A DNA stretch of 64,000 nt from Triangularia verruculosa (lineage: Eukaryota; Ascomycota; Sordariomycetes; Sordariales; Podosporaceae): positions 46,836 to 110,835 of the forward strand of contig MU863996.1 of NCBI GenBank assembly GCA_033296885.1. The letters are read 5' to 3'. Positions 33,552 to 45,625 of this stretch are shown one piece after another (position 1 is the stretch's first letter; the number at the start of each line of letters is the position of its first letter). Made by a program: the position numbers and the translations under genes. The notes below the pieces were generated by a model, which was not told the DNA's origin, did not search any database, and saw only the letters and a list, made by a program, of their open reading frames with translations.

Positions 33552-36500
33552 TCAAGGCTTACTCAGCTGCTCCTTCCTGAAAAACGTCCCAAAAGCCACA
33601 CAAATTCCCCCCTGCATCAACAAGCACACCCAAAACCACGCATTCCCCAACCCATCCAAACTCAGCGCCAAGTTAGGGAACACCGGCCCGGGCCCCACCG
33701 CATTCGGCGCCGTCGCCCTCCCCACCGCCGTCGCAATCGAACCCAGCACTTGGGCCGCCACCAGCGCGAAATTGTTATGGAACCTCGTCGTCGTCTGCAG
33801 GAGCATCATGCCTACTCCCGTCCCTTGCAGAGCGTCAAGAACACCAAGCCATAACCACAGTGACCTCGACAGTAAAGCCCCGCCTGCTTCCGAAGCCCAC
33901 GGCAGCGAGGTACCCACTCCAGAGACGCCCCAGAAGATCTGAGCCCACCGTGGCGCGCCGAGGCCGATGGCCAGAACGGGGAAGAGCCAGCTGTGCTCAC
34001 GGGACAAGTGGGCGAGTTGCCAAAAGAGAGCGATCCAGATGATGCCAAAGAAGAGAATAATGAGCAGCAGAATTTGCCATGGCGCCGCGTGGGCCGTTGT
34101 CCAAAGGAATTTCCAGCTGCGGCCGTAGTTACTAGAGAGCCAGTAATTTTGGATGGCGACAGAGACAAGGAAGCACTAGTAGTTGTCACGTTAGTACGAG
34201 GTTGTTGGATATCAGCCAAAACAGAAGAAACTTACAATAATGAGCTTCCGCCGAAAGATCGACTTGAAAAACGACGGAATAGACCCCGGCGTCTGGCGGT
34301 AATAGTCCGGCAAACCAAGATAAGTAATAATCGCCAACGCCATCATCAGAACCGCAACTGGAAGGCATACAGCCGACACAATTGTGCCCGACGCCCTCGC
34401 CATCGGAATACCATTGCTGTCATAGGAGCTGAGAAGAGATCCCCAGTACCAAAGACCACTGATGTAGATCTGCTGAACACCCTGCACGGCACACGCACGA
34501 ATGACCCACGTTCTCACCGGCGCACCACCCTCGTCGCCAAAGTTGAGAGCAAAGAACATGGATCCACTGGATGACGCAGCAGCATAGAGACCAGATGCTG
34601 TGTTCTGAACCCACCCTCTAACGAAAAAAGACTGAGCAAATGGTGCGCAGCCTGCAAACAAAAAGGCAAGACCGTAAATGGCAAAAGGCGTGGATAGGAC
34701 CCAGACGGATTTGAGATTGCGGAATCCAACCCACCAGCAGATGGATGTGGCAGCGTAAATAGAGGCGATAGTGTAAAGAGTTCCAGCGGTTTGACCTTGT
34801 TCTCCATTCAGCAGAGAAATTTGGTACGAATTGGCAGCCAGAATCTGCCCAAATGCTAGGATAAGTGTGTAGATGGGCCAGTCGAAGACCTTGCGAAGCA
34901 TGAACTTCTGCAAAGCAGTAGCGTGTGCTGTGGTTGGCGTGTCTTCCGTCTCGAAGGTTGATACATACTGTTCGTGGCTGGCATGCATTTCATCACCATC
35001 CTCTGCCGAATAGACCGAAGACGCGATACTCGGCGTGTAAGGGCTTGCTGGACGCGATGGGATATCCAGAAAGCGAGGGTGAATGCGTCCCGGCGACGGT
35101 GGTTCCACAAGCGTGACTTTGGAAGCGTTGCGAGATGAAGATAAGCCAAACTTGGCGCTCTTGTAGTCTTGGAACCATTGCTTCTCAGACCGCACAAGAT
35201 ACTGTTCAATGCAGAGATCAGTTTCCGAAGACTTGGCGTCAAGGTTTGCCAACATCTTCTGGAACTCAACGGTGTATTCACCGTCGGTGTCCGTAAAAAA
35301 CGGATCCACCTTTTGTAGCGCGAAGTCTTTGCGACCTTTGGTGACTGATCGAATAGAGACATCCGAGTATCTCTTGTTGCGGGGAGACGGAAGCGGAGGC
35401 ATAAGGGGCCATGCTCCTGCATCAGACATGGGACTTCTTCCACCCGATGGTAGACCGTTGTAGCCAGGTGTGAGGAACGAGGTAGGTGTGATCGGTCGAC
35501 CGGACTGCATTTCTGTTGGAGTGGGCGACGCAGAACGCGACAGATTGGTTTTGGAGAGGCCAACAAGGCGCAGGTGATCTGGCTTGTCCCTGTGCTTCTG
35601 AGACTTCTGAATTGATGCGCTGTGAAGCTCGCTGATCTCTTCTACCCATCTTGCCACTGGGAATCGTTGCTTAGCCGAGACAGCTCTCATCTTTGCGCGA
35701 GTGTCGACATCCGAGGCGAGGGCACCCTCGATAGCAACTTTGAATTGACTGATGAGATGCTTCGCTGATGTTGATTCGACGGTGTAATACCATCCGGGCA
35801 TGTTTCCGAGGCCACCTTGAAAATGTCAGTGTCTGGTATGTCGAACTTTTGATTGGGACGATACTCACCAACCCGAGCTCCGACTCCTAAAGCTCCTTTC
35901 CTACCAAATTCAACCGCCACCAACCCAAAGGGTTCATCGCGAGATGGAATCAGTGCAAATTCAGCACCACTAAAGATGTACGGTGGCAACTGTGTGAACT
36001 CTGGCTTGGAGAACACGCGACCAGGGTACTGTTCCATGAGCCGCGCCAGTTTGATGGCGGCCAACTTTCCGTACAAGTCAATAACCGGACCAATAGCAAT
36101 CAGCTGCACCTTTGGATTGTGTTCCAAGACAGATGGAAACACATCTGCAATAATATCCACCCCCTTCTGCATGGACCAGCGGCCAACGAACACGAACAGC
36201 TCGGCGTCCGCATCTTGCTTGAGACCCGCCCATTCTTGAGCCTGCCGACGGAATCCGGCACGCTTGGCCTCTGACTCGCTATCGACATGAACCTCTTCAG
36301 CCTGGGAGGCTGCCTCAAGCTCTGGTGACCACTCGGCGGTGTCAGATGGATCTGGATTCGGAAGACTTCCGATCTTTGAAAGTCCCCAGAAAATCGGGTA
36401 TCGGGCAAAGCTTCTCTTGCCGTACTTCTTAGAGACGCCCACTGCTCCGAAGCCGTGTTGGAATTCTCTTAGATAACTAGCCCCGGCGTGCAGAAGGTTG

Positions 36501-39500
36501 AATACCTCTCCAAATTGCACGAATCGTTCAACAACTTTCTGCTCCAGGTTGAAAACTTTGCAAACCTCCTCTTTCTCGTCTTTAGTTCCCAGGCTCCACA
36601 TGCCCTGAAATTCTGCGTTGTGAAGAGAAAGGCAGCAGGGAATGACCCGAGGCAGCAAATATAATGGGGCAAGTGCGCCGTGGAAGTCGTTTATGTGGTA
36701 AATATCTGGATTAAAGCGCCTCAAAGCCTCGGCAATACACTGGTTCCACGCAGAGTAGTAGATAGCGCTGTCGAGATCATCCATACGCTCGGGATAAGGG
36801 TTGGCAGGCGTTTGAAGGCGGAAAACCGGCGCATCGAGCAGCACATAGGTGATGTTGCGGAGTGTGTGGTATTGCACATCGACGTTGTATTGAGAACCAA
36901 GAATGGTGATTTCCATTGGCTCGGCGCGTTGGTCGATGGGATAACCGTTAGGATAATCGTTTTGAAGCCCCCCTACGCAAGGTACGACCCAAACAATATC
37001 GAGATGACCGAGGGCTTTGCCCATGAGCTGTGCCATGACACCGAGGCCGCCGATCTTGATCTTGATCTTCCAATCCTCAATATCGTACTCCATTGTAGCA
37101 ATGAGAGCCTTCTTTCGAGGAGCTCCAATGTCCATATGGAGACCTTGGCCATTTAATCCTCTCCCGGTGGTGTGCGATGTCCCTGGCCGTGTCGGACCGC
37201 CCACAGATGATGCGTCAGATGAGGACCGGCTTGGTCGAAACAATGGCTTCTCCTTCATTTCAAACACCTGCCGAAGCTTCTCTGACAGTCTCCCGTTTTT
37301 CGAGACAGCTCCTGAAATATTGTGCTTCACCTTGTAGAAGGATCCAGTGAAAGTAAAGACCACAATCCAGCCTGTGAGCAAAGGCAACACCAACATGAGC
37401 GAAAAGATTGTGATTTGCCGAACTCTGCTTCCGGCCGGAAATTTGCTGTATCTCATCGTAGCATCGTCCACCTCGAATCGCCACCCTACAAAAGGAGCAG
37501 GAGGAGGCTCGGTAATGTTGACAACATTCTGCCTCAGAGAGCCGGGAGGAAGTCTGTCAAGTACATAGTCGAAGTTGACATCACCGAAAATCCACGTTTG
37601 ATCTGGCAAACCGTCGGGGTTCAATCCCCAGACGTTGAACTGCAGTGCAGTTGGCCACTCAGCCATGATATCGACCGACCAGACACCGGTTTCGGCCTTC
37701 TGGAGCATCTTGTTAGGGATGCCTGCGTCAAAGCCGAACGCATTGAAATGGCCATTGATGAACAGATGGGGGAAACGCCGTGGTAGATTGGAAGCATCGA
37801 GGTCCCCTTCTTGTTGGTGATGACTGCTACCAGCAAGCTTACTGTAATACTGGCAGACGACATGTTCTCCCATCCATTCTTGAAGGGTTGTGCCTGTCCA
37901 GTTCTTGGCCGGTAACTTGTAGTCTTCACCTGTATACTCAAGCCATGGAGTCCAGTTGGAACTCCATGTCTGGGAACACCGGAATTGTGTGGCGCCTGCT
38001 GCTCTGTGGCGGACGAAGATATCATCTCCTTGTGAGTACACGAGTTCTTTCGAGTAGTTGGCATGTCTCGGGAAGACCATGGGATTACTGAGAGGGCCAA
38101 CACGCAATAGGAAATGATCCGTCGAGCCTGTGCTGCTCGTCCCGGTCTTGTCGGTTGCATTGCGAACTGTGATGCGATGGATGCCATCGGGAATGGTATT
38201 GATTGTGGCTGCGAATTCCCACACTGATGCGACCTGTCCAACAAACTTTGTGGATTTCTCGTTGACATCCAGCCTCTTGCATCTTAGCGAGCCCCTATTG
38301 AGCGACGCGACTGCGCCGCCGACTGTGTTGGATGTGATTTCGATAGAGTTGAAAACAGCCTCGCAGTCCATCTCCTGAGAAAAGTGGATTTGTATCTCAA
38401 CAGATGTTCTGCCATCCTTCGACGACTCGAGACGGTAGTCGTGACCAGGAAGAAATTCAGTGATGACAGGACTTGGGCTGACCCAACTTTCGACAGGAAC
38501 AAGCGCCTTGAAACCCCATGGCGGGAAACTGAGCTGACTCAGGCATCCGTGGAATAACTCTTCATCACTGTTGTCGATGCGTTTTGTGGAAGCTTCAAGT
38601 GTGTACTCCTCGTAAGGATACAAAAGGTTCCTGACCGTAGCACCAGCGCCGAAGGCTGACAACAAAGCTGTCGGGGAATCGGTGCAGTTGAACTTGTAGT
38701 CAATTGTCCGGTTTTCATTTCCTACCAGCAACCACACCAAATCGTCTCCGTGAGGTAACGAGGAAAATTCTTGTAGCTGTTGATGACGCATTCTAACGTA
38801 GCTCCATAGACCGAGTTCAGTACCAGTGCCGTTGGACCCAGGAAGATATATCCAGTTGGTATTATTAGACAGCTGATACATCTCGAAGCCATCGTTCAGT
38901 GCTGGATAGACTGTTCGAAGCTCCAGAAACCTCTTCACCACTGCTCGAATTGGGTGTGAAGGGTCGCGGTGGTCGAGACTGACGTTGGGATCGTCACAAC
39001 CGTACAGAGCGGCGTCGAGTGGGAAGTTGAAATACTTCTCAGATCCAACCTTGTAACAGCCGTGGAGCTCCCAAGCGTTGGTTGAAGTCATTGGTTGACG
39101 ACCGTAAAGATAGTTTCCAGCGATGTTTTCCAGCACGTAAAAAGCCTGCTCTTCGCCCCAGTTCACGATGGGTATGCCAGGCATCAAGAGTGACATGATG
39201 AACGCACCGACCAGGTATTTTTGTGTTCCATTCTGAATCGATGGCCATCGGAAGACGTCTTGATTAGACACCCCAAACATATGGCGGGGGTCGAACTTTC
39301 CAGTGTTGGCGTTGATGAAGTCGGTTGTCACAAGCATGTCTTGCCATCCTTCTGCCCAACTGATTCGGGTATCCATTTCAGCACCGTACTCGCCATCGAT
39401 GCCGAGAAATCGTGTCAGGGCGCGATAGGCAGAGTAGTGGAAGCAGGCTGAATCGAGTGCTTGTGTTGTGCGAATGTGCGAAGACGGGTTGGTTTCATTT

Positions 39501-40749
39501 GTTGCGTTGTAGCTTTCCTCCACTGACGCGGCAAACATAGGAGGCTCTTTCCCGCGACCATAGTACAGCGCACCTAGCGCATTACCACCAACAATCTCGC
39601 CTGGGATGAAGAAGTTGTCTTTGCCATATCTCTTAGCACAACCTCTGATGTACTCGGACCAATCTGCTTGAGCATCGAGCGTAATCGTGAGCCCTTTGTC
39701 AATACGGAAGCCGTCGATGTCGAGACTTGCGATCGTCATGCACGAAAACAATTTGATTTTGTCGAGAACACTTGGTCTCCATTCCCGAAGACGATCTTGA
39801 ACGAATCCGAACTTGGACAATTGTTTTTGCCATTCTGGGTATTTTCCAAAGGACTCGACGTCGCCATACTGTGCGGTATTAGCGAAAAGACCATTTGGGG
39901 GGGGAGGGGGGGGGGGGGGGGTGCGCCATCGATTTCATACCTGGTCAAAGTCACTGGTCCGACAAGTGGTCATCTTCGACATCACATCATCCCCAATAGG
40001 TTTGCCGTGCTCATCCCAAAACCGCGGATACTCGCAATCGATCATGTCTTCGCCAAGTGGGAAGTCCCAGTATCGTCGAGACGACTTCCATATCGCATTA
40101 TGCTCGGTGAAACTGAAAGGAGTTGTCGTGTTGAGATATCCTTCGAAACCAAGCAAGTCACCCATGGTCGAGATCGTATTTTCAAATACGACATACATAC
40201 CGCGACGGTGGATCTCATCGATGGCCTCCCTCCACAAAGCAATGGTTCCAAAGTGCTGGTCGAGAAGCGTCAAGTCCAGAGGACTGAACGAATCGGCAGA
40301 CCATGGCTGGTTGATGAAGGGACTGCCGCAAATGTAGATTGCCTGTATCAAGTCAATGGTCATCCAGCAAACAACTGCCCAAGAAGGTGACGTACCTTGA
40401 TGCCCATTCCCTGAAGGTAATCAAGTGTGTCCATGAGGCCGGTTACATCGCCGCCGGCCCGCAGCTGGGTTGAAAGAATGTCGACCTCGAATGCCGTCCC
40501 ATTGGCATTATCATTTGATGGATTGCCGTTAACAAATCTGTCAAGAAAAAGAGAGTAGAATGGCATTCGCCAGTTTTCGGGGGACGGTTGAAATTGATGA
40601 TCCGGCCATTCTCCCCAGTATTCGAGGGGTGTCCTCGCCGTCTTGTTCTGGTTGAGGTTGTATTCCTCATATTCGGGAATGTATGGAAGAGAGAGACACG
40701 AAACTGCAAAAAGAAGGACAAGAGTGAACGATGGCACCGACGCACCCAT
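33552..40749 (-). CDS. ags1: Alpha-1,3-glucan synthase (Ags/Mok family)
   Basis: Five exons: 40749-40396, 40342-39941, 39868-35869, 35815-34236 and 34175-33552. All four introns (53, 72, 53 and 60 bp) keep the frame and give 2319 residues, the usual size of this family. A signal peptide starts at 40749 (MGASVPSFTLVLLFAVSCLS). Domains in order: an extracellular GH13 amylase-like part (DGFRIDKGLTITLDAQADW, GEIVGGNALG, VNWGEEQAFYV); a membrane helix (ITIFSLMLVLPLLTGWIVV); an intracellular GT5 glycogen-synthase-like domain (KIKIGGLGVMAQLMGKALGH, HINDFHGALAPLYLLP, FVGRWSMQKGVDII, PSRDEPFGLVAVEFGRKG); and a multi-pass C-terminal region thought to export the chain. It makes the alpha-1,3-glucan of the cell wall at the plasma membrane. 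The third intron ends in AAG. The second intron carries a long C tract. Confidence 0.96.
39897..39921. repeat. Long G/C homopolymer inside an ags1 intron
   Basis: On the plus strand the tract reads G8-A-G16. On the coding strand it is C16-T-C8, lying inside intron 2 of ags1 (39869-39940) and helping to form its pyrimidine-rich part. Confidence 0.9.
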
Positions 40750-42890
40750 TATGACGGAAAACGAATGATAGCCACCACAAAAGAGTGTGTAAGGTGAAAA
40801 GAAGGGATGTGGGCGGCGCACCACATGCAAAGAGTGTGAGGATGCAAGACGCAAGAGCAAGACAAGAGGTGATCACCCAAGAAAGATGTCCCAGTGGGAG
40901 AACTGGGATAGCCGTCTTCCATATCCAGTTCTCACGGACCCCTGTGTGTCTCCTGGGTGGCTCCTGCCTGAGATCATCCACTAACCGCCTAGTATACCCA
41001 GGTAGGTAGGGGAAAAGCATGATGACGAGGGCCTGGAATATCGCCGCTTGTCCCTGGTCACGGCGCGTGGGATGAACTCTCCTCCCGATGTCTCATCATC
41101 TCACGGTTCACCCCCCTGCAGAGATGTCACTCAGCTAGAGAGCCTCACCTCCTTATCCTGCACAGTCACACAAACTGATGGGAGTCAAGGGTGAAGCTGG
41201 CCCACCGTGGCGGTTTCAATGGGTTATCGCGGTGTCCCTGGTTGTGGCCGTGGTTTTGGTGGGCTGGCCGGGAGCAGGCTGACAATGTCGGTAACACCAA
41301 TCCTTCTTGCTGGGATGGACGAAACAACTCGAAGGCTTTCATCTTTTCTCTGCCAAAGGATCTGACAGAAATCGTTGGCAATTTGTTATGCAATCAGTTA
41401 GCTGTAGGGCTCTGGCAAACATACCTAGGATGTGGTTCGTAAAAGGTGACTGCTGGAGGTACTGGAGCCTGACACAAGTTCTGACGGCGAAGGCGCCATG
41501 CAGGAACACTCGATGTCTAGGAGGTACGTACTCGGTCAACCAGACGCGTGGAAGAGACTGTGTCGATGGGAGCAACATCTGACTGGATGAACCGATTGGA
41601 CTGATAGCTCCCGTACCTGCATCCGAAGAACAAACGCACATCCATCGCCCCTGCATCATCCGTCAAGCTCACAGTCTGAGACCTCCAGCTGGTGTAGGCA
41701 CCTGCCACAGAACCGACACCTCACAGCCCTCGTTCTGAATCAGCCGCACCTTCCTTCCGACACTTTTGTATCCACCAGATAGATAAGATCTCTGCCCCGC
41801 CCGTTGAGCAAAATCGCTTCTCAGAGCACTAGAGCACCACCTCACCACATCACCGAGGTCGCTTCATTCTTCATTTTCATCAATCATGTTACACGGCATG
41901 TTACAAGTTCACAAATCGACCGAGCCTCATCAGCTTACCTATTTTGAACCCGTACTTGAATGACAATTCTCTGGTTCAGCTCTTGGCATAATCTAGCATT
42001 GGATCCGGCATTTTCCGTTTTGGTATCCCATATCTTCTGTATGACGTTCCTTGCTTGTTCACAGCGTCACATTAGCGATCTTGTTTCAGACAGGGAAGAT
42101 CTACCATTTGTTAGCGCTAGGGCTGACTTTCTGCGCCGAAAAAAGACAGCACTGTTCAGCCGCAATCCTGCTGAGATAACCTACAGATCACATATCAAGA
42201 TAAGAATCCTAGGCGCCGCTCTCTTTCCCATTATCAACGACCTGAAACCACCGCAGAGATAACCAAATTGGGAATCACACCAATGGCTGCCTCTGCACGC
42301 CGCCACCACGGCACGAGTTTGATATGTCCCGCCTCGGACGGGCTTTGACCCGGCGCTCTGGCTCCAGGGATATATGTGTGTTTCCGTCTCAAGTGGCTGT
42401 CAAGATGTCATCTTACTGGTGAATTCGTAATGGTCAGCATCCTGCCATGGCAGAGATGCGTATCCAACACACCCACTAGAATCTGCCTCGTCAAAGGAAA
42501 AGAAATTTTTCCAACCCCTGGACCTTGCATTGATCTCAATTCGGCTGACCGATTTTCCAAACCTCTCCAGGTCCCGAGGACGTGGGCGAGCAGGCCTCGC
42601 CATAGGTCATTACATGGCCAACAGCCCGAGGAGGTCATGGCCAGTGCGGTGGTGTTTACTCAATAGTAGTCCGGGTTTTTATGCACAGGCCTTGTGTGAA
42701 TGGTCAGCTTACCCTCCTCCGAGACTTGTTTCTTTTGACCCCCTTTTCCCGTGTCACTGCCAGAAACTTCGCTCACAGTCATTCTTTCTCTGCGTTTCCC
42801 ACGCTGACACAGCCATCGTTGCGTTGAGGGTTTGTTGATCGCCCTCGTCCATTCTTTCTGCGTAGCCTTTTTTCACTCATTCATATTAAA
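40750..42890. other. Intergenic region between ags1 and the secreted protein gene
   Basis: 2.1 kb between divergently transcribed genes, so it holds both promoters. The open frame of ags1 exon 1 extends up to 40860 but the signal peptide fixes the start at 40749. Just before 42891 the leader is pyrimidine-rich and then AT-rich (TCATATTAAA). Other frames (41339-41659, 42376-42838) are short and motif-free. Confidence 0.4.
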
Positions 42891-43699
42891 ATGTTGTTTC
42901 ATTTGTCAACTCGGGTGGGTAATGGTTTGTGGGCCTTCTTCTTAGTCCTCACCGGGCTGCTCATGGCTGTGGCTCCAACGAGCGCAGCCATGTCCCCCGC
43001 AGAGATCTCGGTCGCTTGCCACAGCCTCGCCCGCATGGCATTCGACCTGAAGGACCTCGTAAATGTTGTTGCGCAAAAGAGAAACCCGGGGCCTTTTCAG
43101 GTATGTACCGCTCAGCCCCAGGATCCCGGCATTCTCGGGGTATCGCTTGTTGGCTGCACGGAACTAACGCGACACGAATGCTGTCAATCCAATCAGGATA
43201 TCCTGGACGAATTCAATGATATTTCCGATTCTTGTCTCTCAAACATCTCGGTCATGATCCGCTCTTCGGTTGTGACTGACCAAGCGGATCAGCAGCTGAT
43301 TTATGAGGCTTACTCCAATGTACGACCAGTTCACTCACATCTTCCTCCTATCTGTACAAGCGACTTGGAGATTCTGATATATAACTCGTTCTTTCTTTGC
43401 ATCAGTTTGTTCAAGGCCTTTTCGAGCTGATGGACTCCGTCACCGAATCCGCTCCCGTCCTTATTGTGCTCGACAAGCAAGCCGAGTTCCGTATTCCTGC
43501 CGCCGTTCGCGAAGTGGCCGGCGTTGTAGACGCTTTGCTTTATCAACTAATGGCCATCTTTCCCACCAACACGTCTTACTCATCACAGACTGCGAACCAG
43601 AAGACTCAAGTCGACACACATTTCCGCCAGGCCGTCCACGCCTTCCACTTAGCCACAGCCAACACTGGGTCGCCATACTCGAACACCACTGCCCTTTGA
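42891..43699 (+). CDS. Small secreted helical protein
   Basis: Three exons, 42891-43100, 43197-43319 and 43406-43699, all in phase 0, with 96 and 86 bp introns (GTATGT..CAG and GTACGA..CAG), giving 208 residues. The N-terminus is a signal peptide ending near residue 32 (LVLTGLLMAVAPTSA). The mature part looks mostly alpha-helical, with heptad-like segments (LARMAFDLKDLVNVV, DILDEFNDISDSC, FVQGLFELMDSV) and only two Cys. It ends in a Ser/Thr/Asn-rich tail without a clear GPI signal. The overall look is like HsbA-type hydrophobic-surface-binding or cell-wall galactomannoproteins, but I cannot confirm that family. It is probably secreted or wall-bound. Confidence 0.75.
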
Positions 43700-44437
43700 T
43701 CACCCCCGAAACAGAACCACCAAAAACACCACCCGAAACGCAATTAATTGTCATTCGCTTTATTTTCACTGCATGAAAAGACCTGGACCGTATCTTGCCT
43801 TCTGATAGTAGGTGTGTAGTTAGTCATGTATTAGTGTTATTCGTGTCCAGCTTCCATCTCCTGGTTGTTTCTTGAAAGATGCTACATTCTCAACTGAAAC
43901 GATACTGACATGGTGGAATCTTGCTGAGAGACTCGGATGTGATTTGCCCCTTTTTACCCCTGAATGCCAACGCCCACAAGCTAACCTGCGAACCCTAACC
44001 CCTGTCATCCGGCAGATCGGGTCCCTAACCCCGCGCTTCGGACCCCGCCAAGCAGTAACTCCATCAAAGGAGGGGCAAGCGCATCTGTGTTCTCCATCTC
44101 CATATTAGCCTGAAATAGCCTATGTTCAACTGTCGTCATGTGCAACCGCGAAAACCTCAAGTGCGACCAGGGGACCAGACAGCCAGATGAACCATGGCGC
44201 CTCCCGGGTGAGCGGTCGTCGCACGGGAGATCAGAGAGGGGGAAGCGGGACATGGCACATCGCTCTTTAGATCTCCCCTCGTCCCCTCCAACTTGAGCTC
44301 CCGTTTGTTACATACCACTTCCAATTCCTCCCTCCCATTCGTAGATTTCCAGCATACCTTTTTTCTTTTTTGAAGGTCCAGTGACATCATCACATCTTTT
44401 CTGACCAGCCACCCCAAACCACACGCACACCAACAAG
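43700..44437. promoter_or_regulatory. Promoter region of the aldose 1-epimerase gene with telobox-like motifs
   Basis: 738 bp. Contains AACCCTAACCCC at 43991-44002 and CCCTAACCCC from 44023, two telobox-like motifs 30 bp apart, then a pyrimidine-rich stretch (CTTTTTTCTTTTTT near 44360) before the start codon. The left part is the 3' UTR of the secreted protein gene. Function of the motifs is inferred. Confidence 0.4.
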
Positions 44438-45532
44438 ATGTCTGACGCCCCGGTATCCTTCCTCCCGCTAGGCGCCATCATCCAGGAGCTCAAGGTTGGC
44501 GACCTCAACATCGTCCAGGGCTTCCCCACCCAGGACCTCTACGTCTCCCACAACGGCCCCTTCTTCGGCGAGACGATCGGCCGCGTTGCGAACCGCGTCT
44601 CCAACGCCAAGCTCAACAGCCTCAACGGCGGCAAGACTTACCAACTCGCCGCCAACGATGGCGTGAACAACCTCCACGGGGGTGTTGTCGGCTGGGGCAA
44701 GAGGGTCTGGAACGGTCCTACTCCCGTCGGCATCAGGGAGATCCCCGGCGTGGGCGAGATTGAGGGTGGTGAGAGCGTCAAGTTTACTCTTGTCAGCGAG
44801 GATGGCGATGAGGGTTTCCCGGGGACGGTGGAGGCGACGGTGATCTACACTGTTGGGAAGCAGGTGCAAAACGGCAAGGAGGTGATTGTGCTGGGGATTG
44901 AGTACGAGGCTGAGTTGGTCGGTGGTGCGGATGAGACAGTTATCAACATGACGAACCACTCGTAGGTGCACCAGTGACAGGAGACCAAATCCTAGCAGTA
45001 GAAGATGCTAACCATCCTCCCAACAAACAGCTACTTCAACCTCACGGGCGGCCCCTCCATCGAAGGCACCGAAGTAACCCTCGTCACCAACAATTACCTC
45101 CCAGTCGACGATGGCGGCATCCCCACCGGCGGCCCCGCCCCCTTCGCCAAGGTTCAAGGTCAAACCCCCTTCGTCCTCGGCGCTCAAGAACCCGATATCG
45201 ACGACTGCTTCGTCGTCAACGAGGCCGCTTCTTCTATTACCATCGACACCCGCTCCCAGCCCTTGACCAAGCTCGTCAGCGCCAGCCACCCGGAAACCAA
45301 GATCAACCTCGAGGTTCTCAGCACGGAGCCCGCCTTCCAGTTCTACACTGGCAAGTACATCGACGTTCCCGAGGTCGCTGGTGTTCCCGCTCGCGCTGCC
45401 AGAAGTGGATTCTGCGTCGAGCCCAGCCGTTATGTCAATGCGGCGAATGTGGATGAGTGGAAGAGCCAGATGTTGCTTAAGAAGGGGGAGAAGTACGGAA
45501 CAAGAATTGTGTACCGGGCGTGGCAGGAGTAG
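44438..45532 (+). CDS. Aldose 1-epimerase (galactose mutarotase)
   Basis: Two exons, 44438-44961 and 45031-45532, joined across a 69 bp intron (GTAGGT..CAG) within a Ser codon, giving 341 residues. Family marks: GPFFGETIGRVANRV near residue 40, the substrate-binding NNLHGG, and the catalytic-His segment NMTNHSYFNL, which is restored exactly by the splice. TEPAFQFYTGKY near the C-terminus carries the expected catalytic glutamate region, and GFCVEPSRYVNAAN is the usual end motif. The enzyme interconverts alpha and beta forms of aldoses such as galactose and glucose, probably in the cytosol (no signal peptide), feeding the Leloir pathway and hexose use. Confidence 0.94.
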
Positions 45533-45625
45533 ACGGTGGGTGGCTTTGTGATTAGAACCTAAGATAAATGATACCAGGTAATCCAACAGAATGAACAATG
45601 AATAGAAGTAATAAGAAACATGACA

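Noticed and set aside
45008..45598. Minus-strand 196-codon frame opposite aldose 1-epimerase
   Set aside because: Shadow frame in a high-GC exon; no family.
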